From Microbacterium album (GTDB taxonomy: Bacteria; Actinomycetota; Actinomycetes; Actinomycetales; Microbacteriaceae), in assembly GCF_014643695.1 (NCBI RefSeq), contig NZ_BMJY01000002.1, positions 69,676 through 133,675 on the forward strand: a stretch of 64,000 nt of DNA, given 5' to 3'. Of the stretch, positions 16,544-25,299 are shown one piece after another. Position 1 is the first letter of the stretch. Each line of letters opens with the position of its first letter. A model generated the notes under the pieces. That model ran no database searches and was not told where the DNA came from. It was given only the letters and a program-made list of their open reading frames with translations. A program made the position numbers and the translations under genes.

Positions 16544-17654
16544 ACGCCAAAGGTGGCTCCTGGCAACCGCGCTGATCGCCCCCCTGGCCCTGCTCGCCAG
16601 CTGTGCCTCCGACGCGGCCCCCGCCGCGCCGGGCGGGGACGGCGACGGCTCCGGGTTCGGGGGAGCACTCGGCACGCCCGAGCAGGAAGAGGCCTTCGCG
16701 GAGCTGTACGACGCCGCGCTCGCCGCCGGGGAGAACCAGGTGGTGGCCTACGGCCCGCCGCCCGCCCGCGCGCTCCTGGACGCGTTCCACGCGCGGTTCC
16801 CCGGCATCGAGCTCAACTATCAGCAGCTGCAGACGGCCGAGCGCATCGCGAAGCTCGAGCAGGAGAAGCAGACGGGGAACCACGTCGCGGACATCGCGTC
16901 CGACGGGCGCACTCCCATCGTGTCCATGGCGGTCGACGGCTGGTGCCAGCAGCTCGACCCGATCATGGACCTCCCCGAGGAGTGGACCGGTCCGGACTCG
17001 CGGGCCTACTTCCCGTACGTGTCGATCTTCGGCCTCGTGGTGAACACGGACCTGATCGACCCGGAGGACGCCCCGCAGAGCTGGGAGGAGCTGGTCTCGC
17101 CCGAGTGGAAGGGTGACGTCGTGATGGTCAGCCCGGCAGCGGGCGGGGCCGCGGCGTTCACGTTCGCCATGATGCAGACGCCCGAGGAGAACGCCGAGAA
17201 GTACGAGGGGATCATGGAGGGCATCAAGGAGAACGTGTCGCTCGTCGCCCGCGACGCGCTCGTGCTCCAGGAGGTCGCCCAGGGCACCTACCCGGTGGGC
17301 GCCCTCGCGTACTACCCGTACTACGTCGAGACCGCCGCGCAGGGCGCGCCGATCGAGTTCGTCTTCCCCTTCACCGAGGGCGGCGGCAACATGTGGACGA
17401 AGAGCGGCAACTGCCTGATCGAGAACGCGCCGAACCCGAACGCGGGCCGGCTGTGGATGGAGTGGCTGCTCAGCATCGAGGGCCAGACGGTGCTCGCGGA
17501 GTCGGGCTGGTACCCCACCATGCCCGGCATGCCCGGTCCTGGTGGACTCCCGCCGCTCGAGGAGATCGACCTCCTCTACGCGCTGCCGGATGAAGAGGCG
17601 ATCACGGCGTACGGTCCGTACGTCCAAGAGGTCATCGCGTTCTTCGGCGGCTGA
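16536..17654 (+). CDS. extracellular solute-binding lipoprotein, FbpA type
   Basis: A 372-aa lipoprotein with lipobox LLASC (Cys23) followed by a Gly/Asp linker and a two-lobed type 2 periplasmic-binding fold (VVAYGPPPARALLDAFHARFPGIELNY, VVNTDLIDPEDAPQSWEELVSPEWKG). The segment YPVGALAYYPYYVE places Tyr pairs where FbpA proteins have their Fe3+-binding Tyr-Tyr, so iron or an iron chelate is possible, but the link to a monooxygenase also allows an organic ligand. ATG 16536 has AAGGAAG upstream (16521-16527). A terminator hairpin follows. Confidence 0.82.
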   Translation: MSRRQRWLLATALIAPLALLASCASDAAPAAPGGDGDGSGFGGALGTPEQEEAFAELYDAALAAGENQVVAYGPPPARALLDAFHARFPGIELNYQQLQTAERIAKLEQEKQTGNHVADIASDGRTPIVSMAVDGWCQQLDPIMDLPEEWTGPDSRAYFPYVSIFGLVVNTDLIDPEDAPQSWEELVSPEWKGDVVMVSPAAGGAAAFTFAMMQTPEENAEKYEGIMEGIKENVSLVARDALVLQEVAQGTYPVGALAYYPYYVETAAQGAPIEFVFPFTEGGGNMWTKSGNCLIENAPNPNAGRLWMEWLLSIEGQTVLAESGWYPTMPGMPGPGGLPPLEEIDLLYALPDEEAITAYGPYVQEVIAFFGG

Positions 17655-17665
17655 CGATCGGAACG

Positions 17666-17705
17666 GGTGCCCGCCCCGCCGCGCCGGCGGCGGGGCGGGC
17701 ACCCG
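17666..17705 (+). terminator. strong GC hairpin after ABC operon
   Basis: GGGTGCCCGCCCCGCC (from 17666) pairs with GGCGGGGCGGGCACCC (to 17705) around a short GC loop. There is no T-run, as is common in actinobacteria. Confidence 0.7.
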
Positions 17706-17799
17706 GGTCCGCGGCGCGACTGCGCTATCCTCTCACTCAACGGCAGGACCCGCGCGTCGCACCGCGGCTGCCCAATCGCCTGGTATAGGAGACCTCGAT

Positions 17800-18525
17800 T
17801 TGACCGTCGCTGACCCGGGGCCGCCGTTCTCCACCACGGTGGCGCGCGCAGGCGCCGTCCTCGAACTGCTCGCCGAGGTGCCCGAAGGGCTCGGCATCAC
17901 CGAGCTGACCCGCCGGCTCGACACGCAGCGCGCGCCCCTGTACCGGATCCTCGAGGCGCTCATCCGGTATCGCCTGGTGCGCCGCGACGAGCAGAAGCGC
18001 TACCGGCTCGGCGTCGGAACCGTCCGCCTCGCGCGGGCCTACGCGGTTCAGTTCCCCGCGGGCCTCGAGCAGCTGCTCGCCGAGCTGGCGAACGAGGTCG
18101 GCGTGACGGCCACGCTCGTCGCGGCGGAGGGTGACGTGCTCACCACCGTCACGTCGGCGACGCCGAGCACGAACGCCGAGCACGTGTTCACCCCTCCCGG
18201 CTTCGAGCATCCGGCCGGCCCCCTCGCGACACGGATCGCGCTGCAGGCGTCCCGGCCCCCGCAGGAGGACGACTCGGAGGCGGTGAGGGAAGCGCGCCGG
18301 TGCGGATACGCCGTGGCGCGCGGCACCGTCGCGCCCGTGCGGTACGCGGTCGCGGCCGCGGTCCCCGGGCCGGATCCCGCCGGCGCGACGCACGTGCTCG
18401 CGCTGGTCTCCCTGCACGACTTCGACGCGGAGGGAGCGGCGGAACCGCTGATGAGGACGGCGCACATGATCGGGCTTTCCGCGGCCGCGCCCGGCTCCGG
18501 CGGGCTGGGCGCACTGCGCCTGTGA
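17800..18525 (+). CDS. IclR family regulator
   Basis: A 241-aa regulator. The N-terminal winged helix is at about residues 10-70 (GAVLELLAEVPEGLGITELTRRLDTQRAPLYRILEALIRYRLVRRDEQKRYRLG), followed by a C-terminal effector domain that is shorter and less typical than usual. TTG 17800 is chosen because AGGAGA sits at 17787-17792 with 7-nt spacing; the longer open frame into the binding-protein gene has no domain. Its position after the monooxygenase-ABC genes suggests it controls them. Confidence 0.82.
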   Translation: MTVADPGPPFSTTVARAGAVLELLAEVPEGLGITELTRRLDTQRAPLYRILEALIRYRLVRRDEQKRYRLGVGTVRLARAYAVQFPAGLEQLLAELANEVGVTATLVAAEGDVLTTVTSATPSTNAEHVFTPPGFEHPAGPLATRIALQASRPPQEDDSEAVREARRCGYAVARGTVAPVRYAVAAAVPGPDPAGATHVLALVSLHDFDAEGAAEPLMRTAHMIGLSAAAPGSGGLGALRL

Positions 18526-18560
18526 CCGCCTCGCGGCGGCGATGTGCTACGCTCGAGCAA

Positions 18561-18710
18561 GCCGAAGACCGCCGGTCATCGTGATGCGCGCAAGCGCGGA
18601 GCGATCGAAGCACTGCTCTGCAGGGGCCCGCGCAGGTGTCACGAACGATTCTCCCTCATCCGGTTTCCGGGTTTCGGATCTGAGCTCCGTGCGCTTGCGC
18701 CGGAGCTTTT
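18561..18710 (+). ncRNA. ribosomal protein L10 leader with attenuator
   Basis: The untranslated leader of rplJ-rplL. It contains a GCCGAAGACCGCCGGTC segment and a structured middle, and ends in AGCTCCG (18683-18689) paired with CGGAGCT (18701-18707) followed by TTTT, an intrinsic-terminator-like attenuator. Excess L10(L12)4 complex is known to bind such leaders and lower expression. A -10-like TACGCT lies at 18548-18553. Confidence 0.75.
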
Positions 18711-18791
18711 GTCATTGTCTGTGCGGGAACCGCGGCGGCTCGGCCGGTTCCCCACCACCGTGGGGCACCTCGTTCACATCAAGGAGTGGCC

Positions 18792-19307
18792 ATGGCGCAG
18801 AAGGAAGCATCGGTCGCCGAGCTCACGAAGTCTTTCGAGAGCTCGAGCGCCGTCCTGCTGACCGAGTACCGCGGTCTGACGGTTGCCCAGCTCAAGGAGC
18901 TGCGCAACAGCATCCGTCAGGACGCGGAGTTCGCCGTGGTGAAGAACACGCTGACGAAGATCGCCGCGAACAACGTGGGGATCTCGGCGCTGGACGACGA
19001 GCTCAAGGGCCCGTCCGCCATCGCCTTCGTGCACGGTGACCCGGTCGCCGTCGCCAAGGGTCTGCGTGCCTTCGCCAAGGCACACCCTCTTCTGGTGATC
19101 AAGGGCGGCTACTTCGATGGCAAGCCCCTGACCGCCGAAGAGGTCGGCAAGCTCGCCGACCTCGAGAGCCGTGAGGTCCTGCTCGCCAAGGCGGCCGGGA
19201 TGTTCAAGGCCTCGATGGCGAAGGCTGCCGCCCTCTTCCAGGCACCGCTGTCGAAGACCGTCCGCACGGTCGAGGCGCTGCGTGAGAAGCAGGAGACCGC
19301 GGCCTGA
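18792..19307 (+). CDS. rplJ: 50S ribosomal protein L10
   Basis: A 171-aa ribosomal stalk base protein. [38 protein letters not shown] and the [13 protein letters not shown] motif are diagnostic. It anchors L7/L12 dimers to the large subunit. ATG 18792 follows AAGGAG at 18781-18786; an in-frame GTG two codons upstream overlaps the ribosome site and is rejected. It is controlled by the L10 leader and followed by rplL after 53 bp. Confidence 0.97.
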   Translation: MAQKEASVAELTKSFESSSAVLLTEYRGLTVAQLKELRNSIRQDAEFAVVKNTLTKIAANNVGISALDDELKGPSAIAFVHGDPVAVAKGLRAFAKAHPLLVIKGGYFDGKPLTAEEVGKLADLESREVLLAKAAGMFKASMAKAAALFQAPLSKTVRTVEALREKQETAA

Positions 19308-19360
19308 CCCCAGGTCGCCGAGAAGCACCCCACAAACCCCGAAAAACTAGGAGATACATC

Positions 19361-19750
19361 ATGGCGAAGCTCAGCACCGAGGAGCTGCTCGACGCGTTCA
19401 AGGAGCTCACGCTCATCGAGCTCAGCGAGTTCGTGAAGGCGTTCGAGGAGACCTTCGACGTCACCGCCGCCGCGCCCGTCGCGGTTGCCGCCGCCGGCGC
19501 CCCCGCCGCGGGTGGCGACGCCCCCGCCGAGGAGGAGAAGGACTCGTTCGACGTGATCCTCGAGGCCGCCGGCGACAAGAAGATCCAGGTCATCAAGGCC
19601 GTCCGCGAGCTCACCTCGCTGGGCCTCGGCGAGGCGAAGGCTCTCGTCGACGGCGCGCCGAAGCCCGTTCTCGAGGGCGCCAACAAGGAGGCCGCCGAGG
19701 CCGCCAAGGCGAAGCTCGAGGAGGCCGGCGCCTCGGTCACCCTCAAGTAA
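19361..19750 (+). CDS. rplL: 50S ribosomal protein L7/L12
   Basis: A 129-aa stalk protein. It has an N-terminal dimerisation part ([30 protein letters not shown]), an Ala-rich hinge (about 35-55) and the C-terminal factor-binding domain ([36 protein letters not shown]). AGGAG precedes ATG 19361. A strong terminator follows. Confidence 0.98.
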   Translation: MAKLSTEELLDAFKELTLIELSEFVKAFEETFDVTAAAPVAVAAAGAPAAGGDAPAEEEKDSFDVILEAAGDKKIQVIKAVRELTSLGLGEAKALVDGAPKPVLEGANKEAAEAAKAKLEEAGASVTLK

Positions 19751-19770
19751 TCCGTTTCGGATTCGCTTCC

Positions 19771-19808
19771 GCGAACGCCCCGGGTCCCGCAGGGCCCGGG
19801 GCGTTCGC
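19771..19808 (+). terminator. terminator of rplJ-rplL
   Basis: GCGAACGCCCCGGGTCC (19771-19787) is followed by a CGCA loop and GGGCCCGGGGCGTTCGC (to 19808), forming a long GC-rich stem with one mismatch, 20 bp after the rplL stop. Confidence 0.8.
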
Positions 19809-19962
19809 CGTGCGCGGCGTGCTTTACACGCGCGCCCCGCGGGGGGCAAGCCCGTTGCCGGTCCGGACGCTCCGCAATATCGTGAGCGCGCAGTGATCCC
19901 GCACGGTGCCGTGAGGAGGCCAGACGGTCCGGCCCCGTGCACGACACGTTCGGAGGGACGGC

Positions 19963-21279
19963 ATGTTCACGAATCGCACACGTCGACGCATCACGACGCT
20001 CGGTGTCCTGGGCGCGACCAGCCTCGCGGTGGCCGGATGCGGCGGAGGAGGGGGCGGCGGTGGGGGCACCGACGTCGAGATCGAGGGCGACTTCTCGGGA
20101 CAGACGCTGCGCGTCGTCGCCGCCTGGTCGGGCGCCGAGCAGCAGAACTTCGAGGCGGTGCTCCAGGCGTTCGAGGACGCCACGGGGGCGACCGTCGACT
20201 ACACGAGCTTCGGCGACAACGGCCCGACCTACATCCAGGGGCAGCTCGAGGGCGGCACTCCGCCCAACGTCGCGGTCCTGGGACAGCCGGCGCTGCTGCA
20301 GTCCCTCGCGTCCAACGGCGACATCCTGCCGCTGAGCGACGAGACCGCCGGGGTGGTCTCGGAGAACTACGACCAGACCTGGATCGACCTCGCCACCGTC
20401 GACGGCGACCTCTACGGCGTGTGGTTCAAGGCCGCGCACAAGTCCACCGTCTGGTACAACGCCGACGTCTACGACGAGGCCGGCGCCACCGAGCCCGAGG
20501 ACTGGGACGGCTTCCTCGACCAGCTGCAGCTGCTCACCGACGCCGGCTATGCCGGGATCTCGGTCGGTGCCGACGTCGGATGGCCGCTGACGGACTGGTT
20601 CGAGAACGTGTATCTGCGCACCGCGGGTCCCGAGATGTACGACCAGCTCACGAACCACGAGATCCCGTGGACGGACCCGTCGGTCGAGGAGGCGCTCGAG
20701 GTGCTGGCCTCGCTGTGGGGCACGGACCTCGTGCAGCCCGGCGGCGACCAGCGCACCTTCCCCGAGAGCGTGACGGAGGTCTTCGGCGCGGACCCGCAGG
20801 CGGGCACCGTGTTCGAGGGCGACTTCGTCGCGGGCAACATCGCGGCGGACGGCAACTCCACCGTCGGCGAGAACGCCCTGTTCTACGAGTTCCCCTCGAT
20901 CAACGGCTCGGAGTCGTCGGTCGTCGCCGGCGGCGACGTCGCGGTGGCGTTCACCGACGACGAGGCGACCGACGCGCTCATGCAGTTCCTCGCCAGCCCC
21001 GAGTCGGCGGCGATCTGGGTCGAGCTGGGCGGCCTGCTCTCGCCGAACGCGGGTGTCGACACCTCGCTCTACCCGGACGACGTGACGCGCGACATCGCCG
21101 AGTCGCTCACGGGCGCCGACACGCTGCGCTTCGACATGTCGGACCTGCTGCCGAGCGCCTTCGGCGGCACTCAGGGCCAGGGCTTCTGGCAGGAGATGAT
21201 CTCCTTCTACCAGAACCCGGAGGACATCCAGGGCGCCATGGAGCGGCTCGAGGCCGCGGCCGCGGCGGCGGCGTCCTGA
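19963..21279 (+). CDS. ABC sugar-binding lipoprotein (family 1 SBP)
   Basis: A 438-aa substrate-binding lipoprotein with lipobox VAGC (Cys26) and a Gly-rich linker. The fold is MalE/AglE-like: LRVVAAWSGAEQQNFEAVLQAFEDATGATVDYTSF, YGVWFKAAHKSTVWYNADVYDEAG and AVAFTDDEATDALMQFLASPESAAIW. GGAGGGA precedes ATG 19963. It heads a three-gene importer with MalF- and MalG-like permeases; no ATPase is present, so a shared MsiK-type ATPase is probably used. The ligand is likely an oligosaccharide or alpha-glucoside, not provable here. Confidence 0.85.
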   Translation: MFTNRTRRRITTLGVLGATSLAVAGCGGGGGGGGGTDVEIEGDFSGQTLRVVAAWSGAEQQNFEAVLQAFEDATGATVDYTSFGDNGPTYIQGQLEGGTPPNVAVLGQPALLQSLASNGDILPLSDETAGVVSENYDQTWIDLATVDGDLYGVWFKAAHKSTVWYNADVYDEAGATEPEDWDGFLDQLQLLTDAGYAGISVGADVGWPLTDWFENVYLRTAGPEMYDQLTNHEIPWTDPSVEEALEVLASLWGTDLVQPGGDQRTFPESVTEVFGADPQAGTVFEGDFVAGNIAADGNSTVGENALFYEFPSINGSESSVVAGGDVAVAFTDDEATDALMQFLASPESAAIWVELGGLLSPNAGVDTSLYPDDVTRDIAESLTGADTLRFDMSDLLPSAFGGTQGQGFWQEMISFYQNPEDIQGAMERLEAAAAAAAS

Positions 21280-21295
21280 CGGCGGACGTCGCGCC

Positions 21296-22666
21296 ATGAC
21301 CTCCGTCACCGTGCCGGCGGGCGCGGCCGGGAGCACCCGGCCCGCGCCCGCCCGGGGCGATCGCAAGGAGCCCGGCTCCTGGCGCAAGGCCCTCATCACC
21401 GCCTCGTTCCTCGCACCGGCGCTCATCATGCTGGGCGCCTTCGTGGCGTACCCGATCGTCTACACGATCATCCGGTCGTTCTTCGGGCGGGACGGCGAGC
21501 AGTTCGTCGCGTTCGAGAACTACGCGACGATGTTCACGAACGAGACGACGTTCACGGCCATCCGCAACAACGTCATCTGGGTCATCGTCGCCCCCGCCGC
21601 CTGCACCATCCTCGGCCTGATCTTCGCGGTGCTGCTGGAGAGGCTGCGCTGGAAGACGGCCTTCCGGCTCATCATCTTCATGCCGATGGCGATCTCGATG
21701 CTCGCCGCGGGCGTCATCTTCCGCGGCATGTTCCAGGAGAGCCCGCAGCTCGGCGTCGTGAACGCCGTGATCTCCGGCGTCCAGAACGCCTTCGGCGACA
21801 CGGGCGGCTACCCGGGAGCCCAGCCGCGCGACGGCTTCGGGGTCATCGCGGACGGGCGGACCATCGCGAGCGAGGCGGAGGTCGCCGCGGGGGGCACGCA
21901 GGACTTCCCGCTCACCGGCATCCGGCAGTCGAACGTGCCCGAGGAGGCGGCGCAGGCCGAGCAGGCCCCGAGCGCGTCGGGCACTCAGATCACCGGAACC
22001 GTGTTCCTCGACGTCGTGCGGGGCGGCGGCGGGACCAACGGCGAGATCGAGGAGGGCAAGAGCGGCCTGCCCGGGATGCGGGTCGAAGCCCTGGGCCCCG
22101 ACGGCGACGTGCACGGCTTCGCCACGACGGGCGCGGGCGGCACGTACACGATCGAGGGGCTCGAGGCAGGACAGGGCTACACCGTCTCGCTGCCCGCGAC
22201 GAACTTCGAGGAGAGCGCCCAGGGGGTCTCCTGGCTCAGCTCGACGTTCATCAACGCCGTGATCATCCTGTCCTACATCTGGATCTGGGCCGGGTTCGCG
22301 ATGGTGATGATCGCATCGGGCCTGTCGGCCATGGATCGCTCCCTCCAGGAGGCGGCCCGGATGGACGGCGCGACCGAGTGGCAGGTGTTCACCCGGATCA
22401 CGGTGCCCCAGCTGGCGCCGGTGCTCGTCGTGGTGCTCGTGACGCTCATCATCAACGTGCTCAAGATCTTCGACCTCGTCTACGTCATACCCCCGGGCGC
22501 GTCGAGACCGGCGGCGAACGTCATCGCGGTGGAGATGTGGACCGTGTCCTTCGGCGGGGGCGCGAACCAGGGCCTCGGGTCCGCGCTCGCGATCCTCCTG
22601 CTGATCCTGGTGCTGCCGTCGATGATCATCAACGTCCGACGGTTCCGCGAGGAGCGTGCGCGATGA
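21296..22666 (+). CDS. MalF-type ABC permease with inserted SdrD-B/prealbumin-like domain
   Basis: A 456-aa permease, about 150 residues longer than typical. Membrane segments lie at about 31-55, 100-125 and 127-145, the EAA loop (SLQEAARMDGATEWQVFTRITVPQLAP) near 350-375, and further segments to 450. Between the third segment and FINAVIILSYIWIW is an extracytoplasmic insert. It has a polar linker (about 165-230), then residues 232-304 (ITGTVFLDVVRGGGG, GLPGMRVEALGPDGD, TTGAGGTYTIEGLEAG), a clear SdrD-B/carboxypeptidase-regulatory-like beta-sandwich. The insertion site matches the P2 loop of E. coli MalF. The stop overlaps a mini-ORF start. Confidence 0.85.
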   Translation: MTSVTVPAGAAGSTRPAPARGDRKEPGSWRKALITASFLAPALIMLGAFVAYPIVYTIIRSFFGRDGEQFVAFENYATMFTNETTFTAIRNNVIWVIVAPAACTILGLIFAVLLERLRWKTAFRLIIFMPMAISMLAAGVIFRGMFQESPQLGVVNAVISGVQNAFGDTGGYPGAQPRDGFGVIADGRTIASEAEVAAGGTQDFPLTGIRQSNVPEEAAQAEQAPSASGTQITGTVFLDVVRGGGGTNGEIEEGKSGLPGMRVEALGPDGDVHGFATTGAGGTYTIEGLEAGQGYTVSLPATNFEESAQGVSWLSSTFINAVIILSYIWIWAGFAMVMIASGLSAMDRSLQEAARMDGATEWQVFTRITVPQLAPVLVVVLVTLIINVLKIFDLVYVIPPGASRPAANVIAVEMWTVSFGGGANQGLGSALAILLLILVLPSMIINVRRFREERAR

Positions 22667-22710
22667 GCGCGCGCGAGTCGCTGGCGAACGCAGAGGAGCG
22701 TGCGCGATGA
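22663..22710 (+). other. 15-codon mini-ORF with duplicated start module
   Basis: An 18-nt module GAGGAGCGTGCGCGATGA occurs twice, at 22649-22666 and 22693-22710. The first ATG (22663) overlaps the MalF-like stop and opens a 15-codon frame (MSARESLANAEERAR) whose TGA overlaps the ATG of the next permease (22707). It may serve as a translational relay between the two permeases, or be a scar of duplication. I do not claim a functional peptide. Confidence 0.4.
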
Positions 22711-23594
22711 CGTCCGCAAGCTCCCTCGGCATCGTCACGAGGAAGAAGACCGTCGGCCAGCGGATCGTCGGGGCGCTCGGCAACACGGTGGTCAACATCG
22801 TGCTCGCGATCGTCGCGATCTTCTGGCTCGTCCCGAGCATCGGGCTGTTCATCACGTCGCTACGCACATCCGGGGACAACGCGGCCTCAGGATGGTGGAC
22901 GGTCTTCACCAAGCCGGCCGAGCTGACGATCCAGAACTACGCCAACCTGCTGTCGAACCCCGCCATCACGGGCTCGTTCTGGAACACGATCGTGATCACG
23001 GTCCCGACCACCGTGCTCGTCGTGCTGTTCGGCGCGCTGGCCGGCTACGCGTTCGCCTGGATGCGTTTCCCGGGCCGCGACTGGCTGCTGATCGTCGTGA
23101 TCGTGCTGCTCGCCGTGCCGCTGCAGGTCGCGCTCATCCCGCTCGCCCGGATGTTCGGGGCTCTGGGGATCTTCGGCAGCGTCCTGGGCGTGATCCTGTT
23201 CCACACCGCGTTCGGCCTGCCGTTCGCGATCTTCCTGCTGCGCAACTTCTTCACGCAGATCCCGGGGGAGCTGATGGAGGCGGCGCGCATCGACGGTGCG
23301 GGGGAGTGGCGGATCTTCTTCACCGTGATCCTGCCGCTCGGACTGCCGGCGATCGCGTCGCTGGCGATCTTCCAGTTCCTCTGGACGTGGAACGACATGC
23401 TCGTCGCGCTGATCTTCACCAACTCCGACTCGATGCCGCTGACCGTGGCGATCCAGTCGCAGCTGCGTCAGTTCGGCTCGAACATCGACGTGCTCTCCGC
23501 CGGCGCGTTCCTGTCGATGATCATCCCGCTGATCGTGTTCTTCGCCTTCCAGCGCTACTTCGTGCAGGCGCTGCTGGCGGGTTCGCAGAAGTAG
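22707..23594 (+). CDS. MalG-type ABC sugar permease
   Basis: A 295-aa inner-membrane permease with about six membrane segments, starting at about residue 25 (VVNIVLAIVAIFWLVPSIGLFITSL). The EAA loop is GELMEAARIDGAGEWRIFFTVILPLGLPA. It pairs with the MalF-like subunit. ATG 22707 has GAGGAG (22693-22698) eight bases upstream. A 17-bp terminator stem follows. Confidence 0.9.
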   Translation: MTSASSLGIVTRKKTVGQRIVGALGNTVVNIVLAIVAIFWLVPSIGLFITSLRTSGDNAASGWWTVFTKPAELTIQNYANLLSNPAITGSFWNTIVITVPTTVLVVLFGALAGYAFAWMRFPGRDWLLIVVIVLLAVPLQVALIPLARMFGALGIFGSVLGVILFHTAFGLPFAIFLLRNFFTQIPGELMEAARIDGAGEWRIFFTVILPLGLPAIASLAIFQFLWTWNDMLVALIFTNSDSMPLTVAIQSQLRQFGSNIDVLSAGAFLSMIIPLIVFFAFQRYFVQALLAGSQK

Positions 23595-23606
23595 GGGAAA
23601 GCGCGA

Positions 23607-23645
23607 GCGGGGCGGGCCGGTGCTTCACGCACCGGCCCGCCCCGC
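23607..23645. terminator. bidirectional terminator, 17-bp perfect stem
   Basis: GCGGGGCGGGCCGGTGC (23607-23623) and its exact reverse complement (23629-23645) enclose a TTCAC loop, between convergent MalG-like and GntR genes. Confidence 0.85.
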
Positions 23646-23666
23646 GGGCGCGCGTCGGGCCGCCGA

Positions 23667-24329
23667 TCAGGCGGAGGCGAGCGGCATCGCCACGGCGGCG
23701 AGGAAGTCGCTGAAGCGATCTCCCTGCACGGTCACGTGCGACCCGGCCAGGCGCTCGGCCTCCGCCGCGTCGCCCGAGCGCACGGCGTCGACGATCGCGG
23801 CGTGCTCGTCCGAGGAGGAGCCCATGCGCCCGGGCACCCGCAGCTGCAGGCGGCGGAAGGGCTTCAGCCGGGTCTGCAGGGAGCTCGCCATGCGCGCGAG
23901 GAAGGGATTGCCGCTCGCGGCGTAGAGCAGCGAGTGGAACCGCTCGTTCGCGTAGTAGTACTCGTCGGCGTCGCCGGTCGCGAGCGTGGCCTCGCACTCG
24001 GCCCGCGCCTCGTCCAGCTCCCGCAGCTGCTCCTCCGTGCGCCGACGGGCCGCGAGGCGTGCGCACATGCCCTCGAGCTCGCTCATCACCTCGAACATGT
24101 TGAGCATCTCGGGAATCGGGATGACGCGCACGAACACGCCGCGATGCGGTTTGATCTCCACGAGCTCGGTCGCGGCGAGCTGCCGCAGCGCCTCGCGCAC
24201 GGGCGTGCGCGAGACGCCGAAGCGCTCGGCGAGCATGACCTCGTCGAGGCGCTGCCCCGGGGCGAAGGCCCCCGTGACGATCTCCTGCTCGATGAGGTCT
24301 CGCAGCATCTCCGCGCGGCTCTGTTTCAT
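23667..24329 (-). CDS. GntR/FCD family regulator of malonate-type operon (MatR-like)
   Basis: A 220-aa regulator. The N-terminal wHTH is IVTGAFAPGQRLDEVMLAERFGVSRTPVREALRQLAATELVEIKPHRGVFVR, and the C-terminal helical FCD ligand domain spans about residues 80-215 (RRRTEEQLRELDEARAECE, YANERFHSLLYAASGNPFLARM). It is the last gene of a minus-strand operon with malonyl-CoA synthetase and decarboxylase, as MatR accompanies matABC in rhizobia. The candidate operator is the TTGTATGCAA dyad between matA and the transporter. Confidence 0.82.
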   Translation of the reverse strand: MKQSRAEMLRDLIEQEIVTGAFAPGQRLDEVMLAERFGVSRTPVREALRQLAATELVEIKPHRGVFVRVIPIPEMLNMFEVMSELEGMCARLAARRRTEEQLRELDEARAECEATLATGDADEYYYANERFHSLLYAASGNPFLARMASSLQTRLKPFRRLQLRVPGRMGSSSDEHAAIVDAVRSGDAAEAERLAGSHVTVQGDRFSDFLAAVAMPLASA

Positions 24330-24339
24330 CGCGAGAAGC

Positions 24340-25287
24340 CTACGCCGTCGCCGCGGTCGTGTCCGGTGCGACCTGCGCCAGGCGCGCGAGCGCCGCGCGC
24401 GCTGCGACCTCCCCGTCGGTCACCGACTCGGACAGCATCGCGGCCGTGCCGCTGCGCACGTCGCCGGCGGCGAACACGCCCGCGCGGCTCGTCGCCAGGT
24501 CGCCGTCGACGACGAGACGGCCCGTCGCGTCGCGCTCGAGCAGGTCGGCGAGCCAGTCCGTGTTGGGATCGAGCCCGACGTAGACGAACACGCCCTGCGC
24601 GGCCGTCTCCGTCTCGGCGCCGGTCGCCTCGTCACGGATCGTGACGCCCTCGACGCCGTCCCGGCCGAGGATCGCGCTCACCGTCGCGCCCCCCTGCACG
24701 CGGATGTTGGCGTTCTCCAGAGCCCGGGTCCGGATCTCCTCCCGCGCGGTGGGAGCATCGCCCGTGTGGACGATCAGGACGTCGTGCGCGTGCTCGGCGA
24801 GGATGCGCGCCTCGTCGAACGCGGAGTCGCCTCCGCCGACGACGACCACCTGCTTCCCGCGGAAGAACGGGCCGTCGCAGGACGCGCAGTGCGACACCCC
24901 GCGGCCCTCCAGCGCGTCCTCTCCGGGCACGCCCAGGGCGCGCCGCGTCGAGCCCACCGCGAGGATCACGATCCGGGAGCGGAACTCCTCGTCGTTGCCG
25001 GACAGGACCCATCCCTCCGCCTCGGGCGCGAGGGCGTCCACCTGGGCGAGGACGACCTCGGCTCCCGCCGCCTCCGCCTCCTCGAGCAGTTGCACGCCGA
25101 GGTCATAGCCGGCGATCGGCTCCTCCTGGCCGGGGAAGTTCGTGATCCCCTCGACCGTGCTGACCTGGCCGCCGGCTCCCATCCGTTCGACGATCAGGAC
25201 GCGCGCGCCCCCTTCGGCGGCGCGCCGGGCCGCGGTGAGCCCCGCGGTCCCGGCGCCCACGACCGTCACGTCATAGATCTCCGTCAT
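24340..25287 (-). CDS. thioredoxin reductase-like FAD/NAD(P) oxidoreductase
   Basis: A 315-aa flavoprotein. It has an FAD-binding GAGTAGLTAARRAAEGGARVLIVE, the redox motif CASC inside GVSHCASCDGPFFRG (about residues 132-146), an NADPH-binding VVVVGGGDSAFDEA and a C-terminal FAD motif GVFAAGDVRSG. Length and order are those of TrxB, but several positions differ (CASC instead of CATC). Located 12 bp after the UGSC-family gene, it probably supplies electrons to that protein rather than being the main thioredoxin reductase. Confidence 0.82.
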   Translation of the reverse strand: MTEIYDVTVVGAGTAGLTAARRAAEGGARVLIVERMGAGGQVSTVEGITNFPGQEEPIAGYDLGVQLLEEAEAAGAEVVLAQVDALAPEAEGWVLSGNDEEFRSRIVILAVGSTRRALGVPGEDALEGRGVSHCASCDGPFFRGKQVVVVGGGDSAFDEARILAEHAHDVLIVHTGDAPTAREEIRTRALENANIRVQGGATVSAILGRDGVEGVTIRDEATGAETETAAQGVFVYVGLDPNTDWLADLLERDATGRLVVDGDLATSRAGVFAAGDVRSGTAAMLSESVTDGEVAARAALARLAQVAPDTTAATA

Positions 25288-25299
25288 GTTCCCGGCCTC

